Below are positions 1 through 11,415 of a stretch of 64,000 nucleotides of DNA, one piece after another (position 1 is the first letter of the stretch; each line of letters opens with the position of its first letter). This DNA is from Podospora pseudoanserina (lineage: Eukaryota; Ascomycota; Sordariomycetes; Sordariales; Podosporaceae), in the NCBI RefSeq assembly GCF_035222485.1, contig NC_085923.1, forward strand, positions 744,001 to 808,000. The letters run 5' to 3'. The position numbers were made by a program, and so were the translations under genes. The notes under the pieces were generated by a model. It was given only the letters and a program-made list of their open reading frames with translations. It searched no databases and was not told the origin of the DNA.

Positions 1-3000
1 GGTCCCAGAGCTCGGTTCTCAACCACCACGTCGGCACGGGCCGGTAGATGGTCTTTTGCCGTCTGTAAAGCCACGCGGCCGGGTTCAGGACCGAGATCCA
101 CGACATGCTGTGCCCGCAGAAGCGCGCCATCCGCCGGACGTGGTCGACCCGGTGGTGGATCAGCAGGTCGTCGTTCTCAAAGTAGTGGTCGTTGGGTCGT
201 TGGAGGAAGAGCTCCTCGTGCTGGAAGACGACGGGGGGCTTGGCGACGGCTGCGGCTGCTGCTGCTGCTGCTGCTTTGGCGTTGTCCCCTTGTTCCGAGA
301 GCAGCACCGTCATCATGACGGGGTCGCGACGGTGTTGGTAGTCGCTTGTGGTGACGTACTTCTTCCCAGCGATGGTCCTGACGACGCGGCAGACGCGGTC
401 CGAAGGAACCCAGTTCAGCTTCTCCGAGGAGAGGTCTTCGCGGAGGGGCGTGCCCCAAAAGACGGCCATGCTGTCGGAGGACGAGTTGTCGTTGTTGTGG
501 TGGTGGTGGTGGTTGGCGGTGGCCGGCTTGAATTCGGCTTTGAGGATTTCGTGGTTGCCTTTGGGGCTGGACTTGTAAAAGTACTGGAACGAGTACTCGA
601 TCCCGTCGTAGGCCATGGTGCCGTGGGTGACGCGTCCCTTCTTGTCGTAGAAGCACTGCTTGGTGTGCTTCTGGTCGGAAACGACCTTGCAGCTGGGGTA
701 CCGCGACTTGGTGCTGTCGCCATACGTGTAGGTGGTGACAGTGTCACCACTCTTGGAGATATCGCGCCGGGTGATGAGACGAGAGGCGTTGTCGTAGATG
801 GCAGTGGCAAGCGGCTTGTGTTCCTCTCCCGGCTTGGTCTTGAGCGCGCCTTCAAACACCTCCAACGTCATCGAGTTCTCACCGGGTCGGGACGCAAAAC
901 CAGTCACGACCTTGCGGCGAAGCTCGGCGGTGATGCGGTCCTTGACCAGGGTTCTGGAAACACCCTTCTTGGCGAGGCGGGAGATGTTGACCAGGGCGGC
1001 ATGGCGGTAGATGAGCAGCAGAGATGTGATGGCGTTCTTGACCCAGCGGCATCCTCTCCAGATGAGCGTGATAAGGTACATCAGAGGTGTGCGCATCCAG
1101 GGATAGTGCCGCAGGTTGTACCAGAGTTCTCGCTCAAGGTGGGAACCACCTCCGGAGATGATACCAACCCATTTTGCCAGCGTGACGGGGAGATTGATGA
1201 TGCGGGCAAAGAAGGGAGTGGGCTGTCTGGTCTTGCCTGAGCCAGGGCCGGCGAGGATGTCATTGCCATAGTTGGGCGGAGTGCGAGTACCCAAGACCTC
1301 TTCAGTCTTGCTCAAGATGAGGTTGCAGAGCTCCACTTGGAAGTTGACGGAGGAGATGTCGAGACCCCTCTCATTGAGCCATTCCAAAAGACCGTTGGAA
1401 GGTGAGAGCTCCGCGCCCATCATGCGCTGGAACATGGAAGCACGAACAGCAGGTGGCAGGAGCTCCCACTCAGAGTCGATCTCGACGCCAAAGCAGAGGT
1501 GTTTCATCAGCATGCGCTGGGTCGTCTCCTTGACGATGAGGAGATTAGTGTAATCATCGCCAGCAAGCTGAAGCTCGATTCGCTTGGATAAGGACTCGGT
1601 GCCAAACAGGATATGCTCAGCCTGGATGGCCTGGTCGGCAGTCAAGCCAAGGGAGGCGCGAGCAATGTGATGCAGGGTAGCCTCGGCGATGATTTGAGCA
1701 GCCAACAACTCCCACGCCTCATTGCCCAAGTCCATCTCCCCAAGGCCAGCGACATCGATGTAGTGGATCTCACCAACCTGCTTGCCAATGGACACAGCAT
1801 CTTCGAACCCGCCCTCAATAAACGCCGAGCGGGAGCACATGTTGACCTGGATCTGCTTGTCCTGCCACAGCTGCACCGTCGTCTCAAGCAGTTGCCTAGC
1901 CCAAGGAGCCTTGTCAAAGTTCGCCGAGGGCCGGTCAAGACTCGACCGCAAGAAGGCAAAGACTCTCTCGGGCAACCCAGCGGTAGCTTGCGTGAAGATG
2001 GGAGTACCAGGCAGGTCCCTCCAGTGGGTCTTCTCCGACGTGGCGGGGGGTGCGCCCAGGCGAGGCTGAACCAACGTGTCAGCCTCGTCAACTCGACCCT
2101 CGCCATCCTTGAACTTGGGTCTGCCAAAGTCATACACGGCCCAAATGGTCGTCGTCGCTGCCGCCGTAAGCGAGGCAACGTTGAGCGCGATGGCGTCGGT
2201 GAAGAACAAGCCGTTGCCATGAAAGACAGCGTGGAGCATGCACCCGGTGATGAAGCCAAAGATGGCAGAGACGAGAATAGCCGCCAAGTGAGACGAGGGA
2301 TCCGTGGTGAAGCAGCGGTTGAACTATATATACACACCCCAGCCGGTTAAACGATGCACAAAAAGACGAGGTCTCGGGATGTTGTTGCACACTTGTCCCG
2401 CCTATGGGGAAACGTACCTGAAACAGAATCACGCCTGAATAGCCCAACAGGTAAATGTAGTACAGTTCGAGCATCTGCGCATCGTCGACGAGGGTCCAAA
2501 CAAGCATCGTCCCGGTACCCATGATGAGCATCAGTCTCCGCACCAGCCGAAACAGCGCGGAGAAATAAAGCCCTCTCCGCTTTCTGTGATCTCATGGTCA
2601 GTTTCCCACTCTTTCTCACTCCCGGAGCACGGCAGATAAGGTACTCACCTCTCCCACTCCCCACTCACGCCCTCCGCCTCCCCCAAGCTCCCCAGCCTTT
2701 CGTCGCTCAAATCATACTTTGCCTTCCAGTACTCCCTCAACATGCTATCCAGCATCATCACGCTCGCGCAAAAGTACAGGATCGCGAAGCAAATCGCGTA
2801 CCTCGACGTAAACGTGGTAAAGTAGTCAATCGGCGCCGAGTTGGCCGCCATCGCGATGCTCACCCACCGATCCATCAGACAAATCAGAAACAAGCCCACA
2901 TTATGCCCGATATCCAGCTTGCCGTACCGAAACAGCATGAAGATGCTGTGCTCCTTCAACCCCTGCGCCATCTGCTGCTGGCGCTTCAGAGCCTGGGAAA

Positions 3001-6000
3001 GCTGCGAGAACCAGGCGACAGAAAACATCTCGGCCGGTTGATTGTCCTCGGTGGCGTCCTTCTTCATGAGCCAGAGGATGTAGGGCAGGCCTTTGACTAC
3101 CCTTCTGATCAGAGGGTCAGGCGTGATAACCGTGTTCTTGAGGTGGCCAAAGTTGGTGCTGCCTTGGGTGATTATCTCGCGAAAGGCCTGCAGGGCGAGC
3201 TTCTTGAAGTCGTCTGGGTTTTCTGAGAGGGAGTCAGACACCGACGAGGTGCTGCTGCTGCTCTGATTGCCGGATGATTGTTGCTTCTCCAGCCGGGTCG
3301 TGTACCAAGTCAGAATGTCCTTCTCGGTAAACTTGGGCACGTTGTCGAGCCAGTTGATCCACTCGTGGCAGAGGCTGCGGTATTGGATCAGGAGGATGAT
3401 CAAGAAGCCGAAGCCGACCGAGAGGTAGATTTCGAGGTCGTGGCCGTTGAGGTAGGTCGACACGATGGGGGAGATGAAGAGGAGGGGGAGGGTGCGCCAG
3501 AGGACGGTGCGGCCGGACGTGAGGGGGGTGCCGTGCTGGTGCATGGTGGCCATGATTCCCAGCACGTTCAGATACGTCGAGATCAGCACAAGGTACGCAA
3601 AATACGTAAATGCCGGCGCGACCCCGACCTTGACAATGTGAATCACCGTCCCGACAACACCCACCAGCAAGGTCAACGCAAACCCGCCAGCAAGACGCTG
3701 AACGTGGAAGAAGACCATGTTGTTGTAGGCATACTACACCTCATATGTCAGCCACTCAATCATCACAAGCAGCAACAAAAAAAAAACTCACATTGTAGAG
3801 GTAGTAATTTCCCACACTCCCCACCCAACCCGTCACCCCCGCCGAAAGCAACAAGCTGATCAACAAGGCATAACACGCCGCCGACAAATACTTCTCCCCC
3901 ATGTACGCCGTCATGAACAACCCCCTCCCCAAAAACGTCAGCAGCACAATGTCCAACATGGCCGGCAGGCAAAAAATCGACAAGGCCCCAAACTCGGACG
4001 TCGCCCTCCTCATCCCCTGCACGGCCTTGAACACACTAAACCCCTGCCTCGCCGGCCCCTCAGGGTCAATCTTCCTGATCCCGGTGGACGGCTCCGGCTT
4101 GGCATACACCGTCATCAACCCCTTCTGCTCCTTGGTCAACGGCGGCGGCGGGTCAGCCGCGAGGAACTCCCGGTGACGGGCGTAGATGATCCGACCCAAA
4201 GCACGCGGCGGCATGCCAAAGTAGAGCTCACACTGCGACCCGAGGACCCAGAGCTCGGAGAAGACGGCGGCCTGGTCGGGCTGGGAAAAGACGGGGCAGT
4301 GGTCCGTCGCTTCAATGTAGACGTCTTCCAGCGCCGACTTTCGCAGCGCGCAGAGAAAGAGGAGGATGACAAACTCGGCGTTGGGGTCGACGTGCTTGCT
4401 GTCGTGGAGGCAGTCCAGGGGGTCGTAGGCGAGGGTGAGGGCCGAGTTGATCGTGTTGAGGGGTTCAATGTCGCCGACGAAGAGGCAGTGGTCGACCAAG
4501 TTCTCCATCAGCTCGTGCAATTTGAGGAGGTTGCCAAGGGAGGGAAGTCTTTTCGCGCCCAAGCGGGCAAAGTGGGAGAGGCGGTTTCGCAGGAGCTGCT
4601 CCATGGTGATGGTCCCCTCTTGATACTTGCGGGAGTGGGCGTCGTTCCACGAGGCGACGGAGGTCTCGTCGAGGAGGAGAACCCGGCAGTCGTCCTGGAT
4701 GGGCCGCTTGAAGGCGTGCTCGACTTTGCTGGTTTGGAGTCGCTGCAGCAGGCTGAGGGCTTCGGCTGGGGTCGAGCCCTGGATGGCTGTCCTGATGCTC
4801 AGGGGTGCCTCTGCCGTCGAGGTGGGATCCAACGCCTTCTCCAACCTCAGCTCCTCTTCGAACCGCTCGATACGGGTCAACCCGTGGTGGGCAAACCAGG
4901 TGTGAAGGATGGTGCTGACATCCCAGGGACACCTCCGCGAGATGTACAACCTCACCCCCACCTTCTCCTCCCCCCAAAACCAAAAACTCGCTGCTCAGCC
5001 CCCAAAACTCGGCCGCATTGTCCGGGATACTAAACCCCGTCGCGAGCCCCTTGTAAACAACAACCTTTTGCTGCTTCAACCCCTCATAAAGCGCATTGAC
5101 CAAGTACGGCTCGGCAGAACTCTCCTGAAAAGCCCTGAGCTGCTCAACAATCTTGTTGATAACCACCTCATCCACCACCTCCAACATCTCCAACTCCCTC
5201 AGGTGCTCCTGCGTAGCCAGCACCGCCTCGTAATGCTCAGCAGTAGCATCAACATGAAGCGGCACACACCCCAAACACGATACCTCCTCCCCCGCCCCCG
5301 TCCCGTCCCAAAACCCCACCAACGAACCCGGCATCTCATATTCGCGCCCAGCACCACCCCTCCCAGCCGTAGAGGAAAGCAGCGACAACCGATGCCTGTC
5401 CACCTCCCCCACCTTGTCGTCATCCCCCTCCCCAACCTCCACCCCCTCCAACAACACCTCTATCTCCGGCAAAAAATCTTTCATCTCCTCCAAATCTAAC
5501 CCCGCCACCTCTTCTGCCCCTTCTCCAAAATAAACCCCCTTCCCCTGCCCCATCCACACCTTTTGCAAGTCCGTCGTCTCCGGCTTCCTCAAAACCTCAA
5601 ACCCGCTCACACTCCTCCCCATTTCTCCCCCGTTGGGGCCATGGGCCAACACCCCCTCAAAATGCCTGGCCAGTTTCTCCCCCCTCACCACCACCGCCGG
5701 GCTGGGCCTGACATCCCAACGATCCCAAAACCCGACGAAAAACCAGGGCCGGTCGGACCTCTCCCCAAGAACGCGGGACATGAGGCTGCGGAGAGGGTAG
5801 CTCCGGAAAAAGTCACGTCTTGTTCCGTTGGGGAGGATACACGCGTTTTGGATGATCAGACCGGCCACGAGTGACAGGTCGACGTGGGAGAGGGGTTGGG
5901 AGTCTGCCAAGTCGTGGGGGAGGGTGATGAGGGTGGGGATGTCGATTTCTTGGAGGCGGGTCAGGAGGTCGTGGAGGATGACTACGTCTTGGTTGTTGTC

Positions 6001-6765
6001 GGAGGTGGTGGTGGAAGGGGAGGAGAGGGAGATGACGACTCCGGAGGCGGAAAAGTCATCTTTGATCAGCTTGGTCAGGTACCGGACCCAGTTGGGGAGG
6101 GTAGCTCTTGTGATGTGCTGCAGGGCGACAGAGCCGAGAATCACAGGTTTATCCTGCGAGTTGCCAAGTCCTATCCTGGGGGGGTTTGTCCTGATGGGAG
6201 AGGATGTCGAACCCAGTGATCTCAGGGGGACAATGTAAGCGTGATGAGAGGGGTGCTCATTCTCACTCCCCAAACCAGCACCACCATCCGCCAAGATGGC
6301 AGCAGTGTCCTCACCCTCGCCCTCGCCGAGAAAGTGAAGATGCTGAACCGACGACAGCAGCTTCACTTCCGTAGTGCTCGTCGACGGGAGGGACGTCAAC
6401 GACCTCGACTTGTTCTTGGTTTTACTTCCCGGTATTGATGGGGGTATGTTCCTATTAGGGCATGTTAGCTTGATATCAAAACCAAGGTGGCGATGGAGGC
6501 AGACATACCTCTCTGTCCCGCTCCGTCGACGACTCCAACTCCTCCCCAACACCACCAACTGCTTGATCACAAAGTACAGCACCGGCAGCCCCAGGCACAC
6601 GGCCCCATACACCAGCGTGAACACCTGCAGCGGCGTCTTGAGCCGGTCCTCGGACGGTATCACCTTGTTGCAGTAGACCTGGCGTTGGTCGGTGAGGTTC
6701 CCGTCCGGGTTGCATTCCTTGACCACCGGGTCACCCGACGTCGGTAACTGAAAGAATGAGGCCAT
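1..6765 (-). CDS. gt4c: Giant multi-pass membrane protein, probable GAG glycosyltransferase Gt4c (3' end outside window)
   Basis: Five exons are visible: 6765-6509, 6451-3792, 3733-2649, 2583-2418 and 2323 to the window edge. They code for about 2160 residues and the C-terminus is missing. Residues about 43-66 form one membrane segment. A large soluble region follows, then hydrophobic clusters around 4020-3350, 2900-2700, 2560-2420 and 2320-2180, at least ten membrane segments in all. Low-complexity His (near 500-520) and Ala (near 255-280) runs are encoded. I see no catalytic glycosyltransferase motif in the part present. The Gt4c name rests on size, topology and the adjoining uge3/sph3/ega3/agd3 homologues. 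In A. fumigatus, Gt4c is the membrane polymerase/exporter candidate for galactosaminogalactan. The second exon needs a one-base frame change at a C6 run (4970-4975); everything on both sides is coding, so an assembly error is likely. The ATG at 6765 is the first of a clean open frame. Confidence 0.72.
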
Positions 6766-6870
6766 GATGGCGATATGGCGGGAGGGTGTGACAAGCAGAA
6801 AGAGAAAGTAACAAGAAAAAAACTAGCACTAGTGACGATGCGGGTGCGTACTTGGAGATGGGTAGGTATC

Positions 6871-6918
6871 CCGCACACGCACACACACACACACGCACAC
6901 GCACACACACACACACCG
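6871..6918. repeat. CA microsatellite with CG interruptions
   Basis: About 24 CA units with a few CG breaks, lying some 105 bp upstream of the gt4c start codon, so in its leader or promoter. Confidence 0.9.
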
Positions 6919-9900
6919 ACGACGCTAACAGATGATTAGGGATTACTAAGTCATGAATAAATAGTTAGACTAGGTAAAATGACACACACGATGATAGGGA
7001 ACGGTGGGATGCTGAAAGCAAGGCAAGGCAAGATAGTCTCGGTGCTGGTTGCTGGTGCTGGTGCGGTGCTCTCACACCTGCATGACAGAGGGTAGGATGG
7101 ATCATGTGTACACACCGGTATTATTTCCTCCTATTCCACATTCCCCCCCAAGAGAACAATAACCGCCCTTTCCGACGGGATATCCAGAACAATCGACGAC
7201 GAGATTGTTGCCGAACCTGACCCCTGTGTGCGTGTGTTTCTCGTACTATGTGTTGATTGTCGACGACGCCAAGGTATAAATTTACCTCAACCTCATCAAA
7301 CCCACCACACACTTTGTTGCCTATCACTGGAGACGACGCAGGCGACGATGTTCAAGAAAACGAAAGTAGAACTTTCCCCAAGGCCAGAAACAAGGTGGCC
7401 CACGAGAATGAAGACGACGACGATCCTGCAGAAACGAAAGACAAGATGACGGTGAAGAGATAAGATGGGGTTGACCGACAATGGGGGGAGGGGCCAAGGG
7501 GTCTAGACAAGCCACGAGAGGAGATAAAAAATGGATATTAAGGGAAGGGGATGTGGTGATCAGTGTGAGCAGATCCCCATTTGTTTGTTTGACGAATGAC
7601 AACGAAACCCACCCACGGCAAATTCTTGGCCCTCTTTCTGCTTGGTTACTTGGCTCCAAGATGAGCTTGATGAGCTTGTTCGTCTCGCCTCGCATGGACC
7701 CGGGATGGGTATCCATCCAGCCACAACATCCGAGGGAGACCCAAGCCTTCTTTTTTCCCCCAGCCGAAAGAGTCAAAGGAAGAGAAAAAAAAGCCTCCTG
7801 GCTGAACTAGGGCTGCCGGACACCCCGGCCGTTCATTGTGGTCACACACCACGGTGGCGGCCACCGAATGGCCAGGCGCCAAAGACTCGTCAGAAAGAAG
7901 AAGCAGTCCGTTATCCATCCCGGACATGTTGTTGTTCTCTTGGACGACTTCCGGTTTCGAAAAGAGGCTGAGACACAAAATGTGATGTAACATCTGCTTG
8001 GTTAAGGCAAAGCTTGCGGGATGCGGGTGTGGCGCCCTCACTACTGAAAGACAGCAGCTGTGCCAAAGAGAAAGCTGTCTCAGCAAGGTTCTTGGTTTTC
8101 TTGGTGCCCAAATCCGATATCCCACAGTTTTGCGGCAAATGCAAACCTCGAGTTCGGCGTCCGAGTCCAGGTCCCAAGGAGGGAAAGGGAGAAAAAAAGC
8201 GAGGAGGGGGGGGCTTGGTTGTGTCCGTCCTCGCTCGGGGACCACCACAGCACACAAACCACACAACCACCCACCTACCTACACTACCTACCTACCTTAC
8301 CCTACCCCACCGAACATACATATCTCTCTTGCCCCTTGCAATGTAACAGCGGGTCTGTTCGCCAGTCAACTTCAGGGAGAGTCGACTCAGACTGAGTCGC
8401 ATCCCAAAATAACGCAGAGAGTGGTACGGGTACGGAGCTAGATCTGCAACCCTTTTAGCGCATGTCCACGTGGATACACGGTGAGGGTTTGAAGTTGCAC
8501 AGTTTGACTTGGTACAACGTCAGAGAAAATAAAAAATAAAAATACGGGCTCCGAATGAAATTGTCTGGTGTGCCTTTTTTGCTCTCCCTCCTTCTTTGTG
8601 TGTCTTGTGTGAGCTGGCCGAGGCCAAGCTCCGCTGTGCCCACGTTTGCCGTTCGCTAATGTATGGTGTTGGTTTTGTCGATGGGACGCAAATACAACGG
8701 ATGTTCCCAAAGGGGAACAAAGGGAACAAGGGGATAATAGGCAAATAACATAATATGCATCTGTCGAGGTTTCGCCCCCACGGCCCTATTGTTTTGTCCA
8801 GTCCAGGTGTGGACAGTTCTTTGTGAACGTGGTGTCGGTGAGCTTCGTTTCTGGTAGGGCCAAGATCCAACGTGGACAACCAACGCTCGCTGTCAGCTAG
8901 TTCAGCCTGCCTTGCTTGGGCATATGCTAGCTTTCCCGCTAGGTAAGCACTGGTAAGCTAGCTGCTGCGCACTAACAACACTTCCAGGTTCCCCATAATC
9001 CTTTAGGCCCGAATTGTCATAGCAAAAACGGCCGGCAGTGTACGACAAATGGCGCCGACGTTGGCATCGGAGCGGCTGATGGCTTTTTTAGAAAAGAAAG
9101 CAAATACGATGAGAATGGGTGAGATGGGAGATTGCGCGCGCTCGGTTGTCGGTTAACGGTACGGCTCCCTGCGTGGAACGTCTGTGAGTCTCCCGTCCAT
9201 GAGAGAAGAGTCGATGGGAGCTGGAGCTGTGTGTGTGTGACAGTATCGGGGGGGAGGCGCTTGGGCGCTTACCGGGGCTTTGTGCTCCCACAATAAGAAT
9301 ATTCCGGAACCTGGGCAAGGATCGGCACCTCAGTTGCCGGCCTGTCATCAAAAGCTGATCGGGGAGCAAGGGGTCAAGCTGATAGGCCGCTCTCCGCCAT
9401 ATACGCGCTAACGCACGGCGAGATCGAAGCCCCACGGAGATCACTTCTTGTGGTGTGGTTGCCAAGCCCAAGGTTGCTCTGATTGTTGACTTGGTGACTT
9501 GTTGGCGTTCCTGTCTTCCGTTTTCGAGTGACATTGCAGCTCCAGACGAGACGAGATGCAGCTTCTTTCCTGTACAGTACTCGCCGTATGTAACCCCGCC
9601 CGGCCAACGTCGAGCCTTGTCTGTGACTGTCAACCACTTGTTTCTCCACGCGGCCGTCGACTTCGTTCGTTGGAAGGAAAAGAAAAAGAAGAAAGAAATT
9701 TTCTCGTGTTGGCTTTTGGGCGTCCTGCAAGATTTTCCCCAGGTCGGGACAAATTCCGAAATGCTCGAATCGAATTGGGCGAGGCGAATCGCCTTATTCT
9801 TTGCCAAGCTCCCTCGAGGTCAAAGAAAAACAGGTACGGATACGATACAAAGGTACATCCAACCATCCAACCTCACAGTCCAGTCTGGACAATTATGCAA

Positions 9901-10687
9901 TGCAAGGACCGTCCATCACATCCCCAATATTTCCCCAACCTCAACTCACAAAGTCTCGCCCTGATGACCAGACCTCGACTGAGTCCTCGCCCATCGGTAA
10001 ACCATCTGGTCTGGTTTTGGGCGTGGGTTGGATGGCGTTTTGGCGCCATGTCAGGTTGTCATGTCTGTGAGGGAACGCTGTGCTGGTACCACAGAGCTTG
10101 TCAGATCAAGTCTTGTCCGAGCACCTTACCGGAATCATCCCAGTACCACTTCCAATGACGTGACTGCCGTCAGCCGCAACGCTCAAGTGGGACAAGCCTG
10201 AGAGGGAGAGAGAAAAAAAAAGAAAAAAAAGAGAAGCAATACGGAGTATTCGCCAAGGATTCCGTCGTGCCCAACAGGGCAGGCGGGCGAGAATATCACC
10301 ATCTACTGTGTGTACAGTTTTGTTTTCGGTGAACTGTGTCCAAGGCCGTCAGCGCCAACTCGCTTAGCTTGAGAAAAGTCGTAAGAGTTTTCCTTTAAAC
10401 GGATGTCACGGTTAGGTCAGCCAAGAAGCTACACACCCGGCACGGAAGGCTCTGCCTAAGAAGAGCCTCTCTTCCACCTTCTGTTCCTGAATCCCGTCCT
10501 TTGATGCATTGTTTATTCTTTTCCACAGCGGGGCCCCGGCTTCTTCCATAGCAGTCAATAGCCTAAATGGCTCACAAAGGGCACAATCGCAGAGGGCAAA
10601 GCCACGCCGCACAGCACAGGCAGGATGTGAGCTGTGCTGAAAGAAGCTTGCTGTTCCTGATGGTGTGCCTGTGTATCTCGAGTTCGA

Positions 10688-10711
10688 GTCCAGTCCAGTC
10701 CAGTCCAGTCC
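10688..10711. repeat. Short TCCAG tandem repeat
   Basis: Four to five 5-bp TCCAG units in the gt4c-uge3 intergenic region. Confidence 0.75.
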
Positions 10712-11363
10712 CATCCCGCACCGCATGGCAATCAGGGCATATTTGTCGGGTGCTCCCGGCCCTTGTGGAGCTGAGGAGCAAAAGACGTCAGCCCGAATTG
10801 GAAAGAATTCCGGCCGTGGAGTTGCTTTCGTGAATAGGCTGAGTAGTTGATGTGATTGTCTCTTTCTGCGGAGCCCTGTGTTTTGTGTTCCGTCGTGTTG
10901 TGGCCAGTGAAACGAAACTGAGTGGGATGAAGTCGAGACCCCAAGGCGGTAAGCCCGACCCGGGCCTCAGGAACCTTCCACCCCCCTCCTGGGTCCCCCC
11001 TGGACAGTTCTGGACAGTCTGGCAGAAGGTCTTGCCCATCCGGTTGCGGCCAATGCTTCGATTTGAACCATTGCCGCAGTGGTCGTGCATGGTGCCGTGG
11101 AAGTAGGGCTCCCGGAGTACCGGGACACATGGAGCAAAGCGAGGACTCCACTGCCCAGAATAGTACCTTGTTGCTGGCTGGCAGAGTCAGGCTGATAAAG
11201 CCGGCCTAATTTTTCCCTTTGCCGTGATTCATATGTCTCATCAGTGAGCTTTCTTCCGCAGTCACGGCAGCCCCGGTACCGTGTTTTTAAATACCAAGCC
11301 TGACATCCCTATTCTGTCCTTGCATGTTTCGTTAGCCCTATCAAGCCTCCCATATATACCATA

Positions 11364-11365
<2 letters not shown>

Positions 11366-11399
<34 letters not shown>
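11366..11399. repeat. CA microsatellite in the uge3 5' leader
   Basis: About 16 CA units ending 17 bp before the uge3 ATG, so almost certainly transcribed in the 5' UTR. Confidence 0.9.
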
Positions 11400-11400
<1 letters not shown>

Positions 11401-11415
11401 CTAGAAGCAGCAAGC

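Larger units (their letters stand above)
6766..11415. promoter_or_regulatory. Divergent 4.65 kb intergenic region between gt4c and uge3
   Basis: No open frame here looks coding: the candidates lack family features, have low-complexity composition and overlap on both strands. It holds a CA microsatellite, CCTA-type runs near 8270-8310, pyrimidine tracts, a TCCAG repeat near 10690-10711 and a second CA tract just before the uge3 start. It probably contains both promoters and long 5' leaders. An unrecognised noncoding RNA or small spliced gene cannot be excluded. Confidence 0.5.

Noticed and set aside
56-1240. Long open frame on the plus strand at the left edge
   Set aside because: It is the antisense shadow of the gt4c last exon. 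The minus frame reads as a continuous membrane protein through to the window edge and explains the openness.
7646-8266. 206-codon minus-strand frame in the gt4c-uge3 gap
   Set aside because: Irregular composition, overlapping frames on both strands, no domain and no splice context. It behaves like noncoding sequence with few stops.
10670-10710. Possible tRNA B-box (AGTTCGAGTCC)
   Set aside because: No matching A-box or cloverleaf stems nearby; the sequence is part of a TCCAG repeat.
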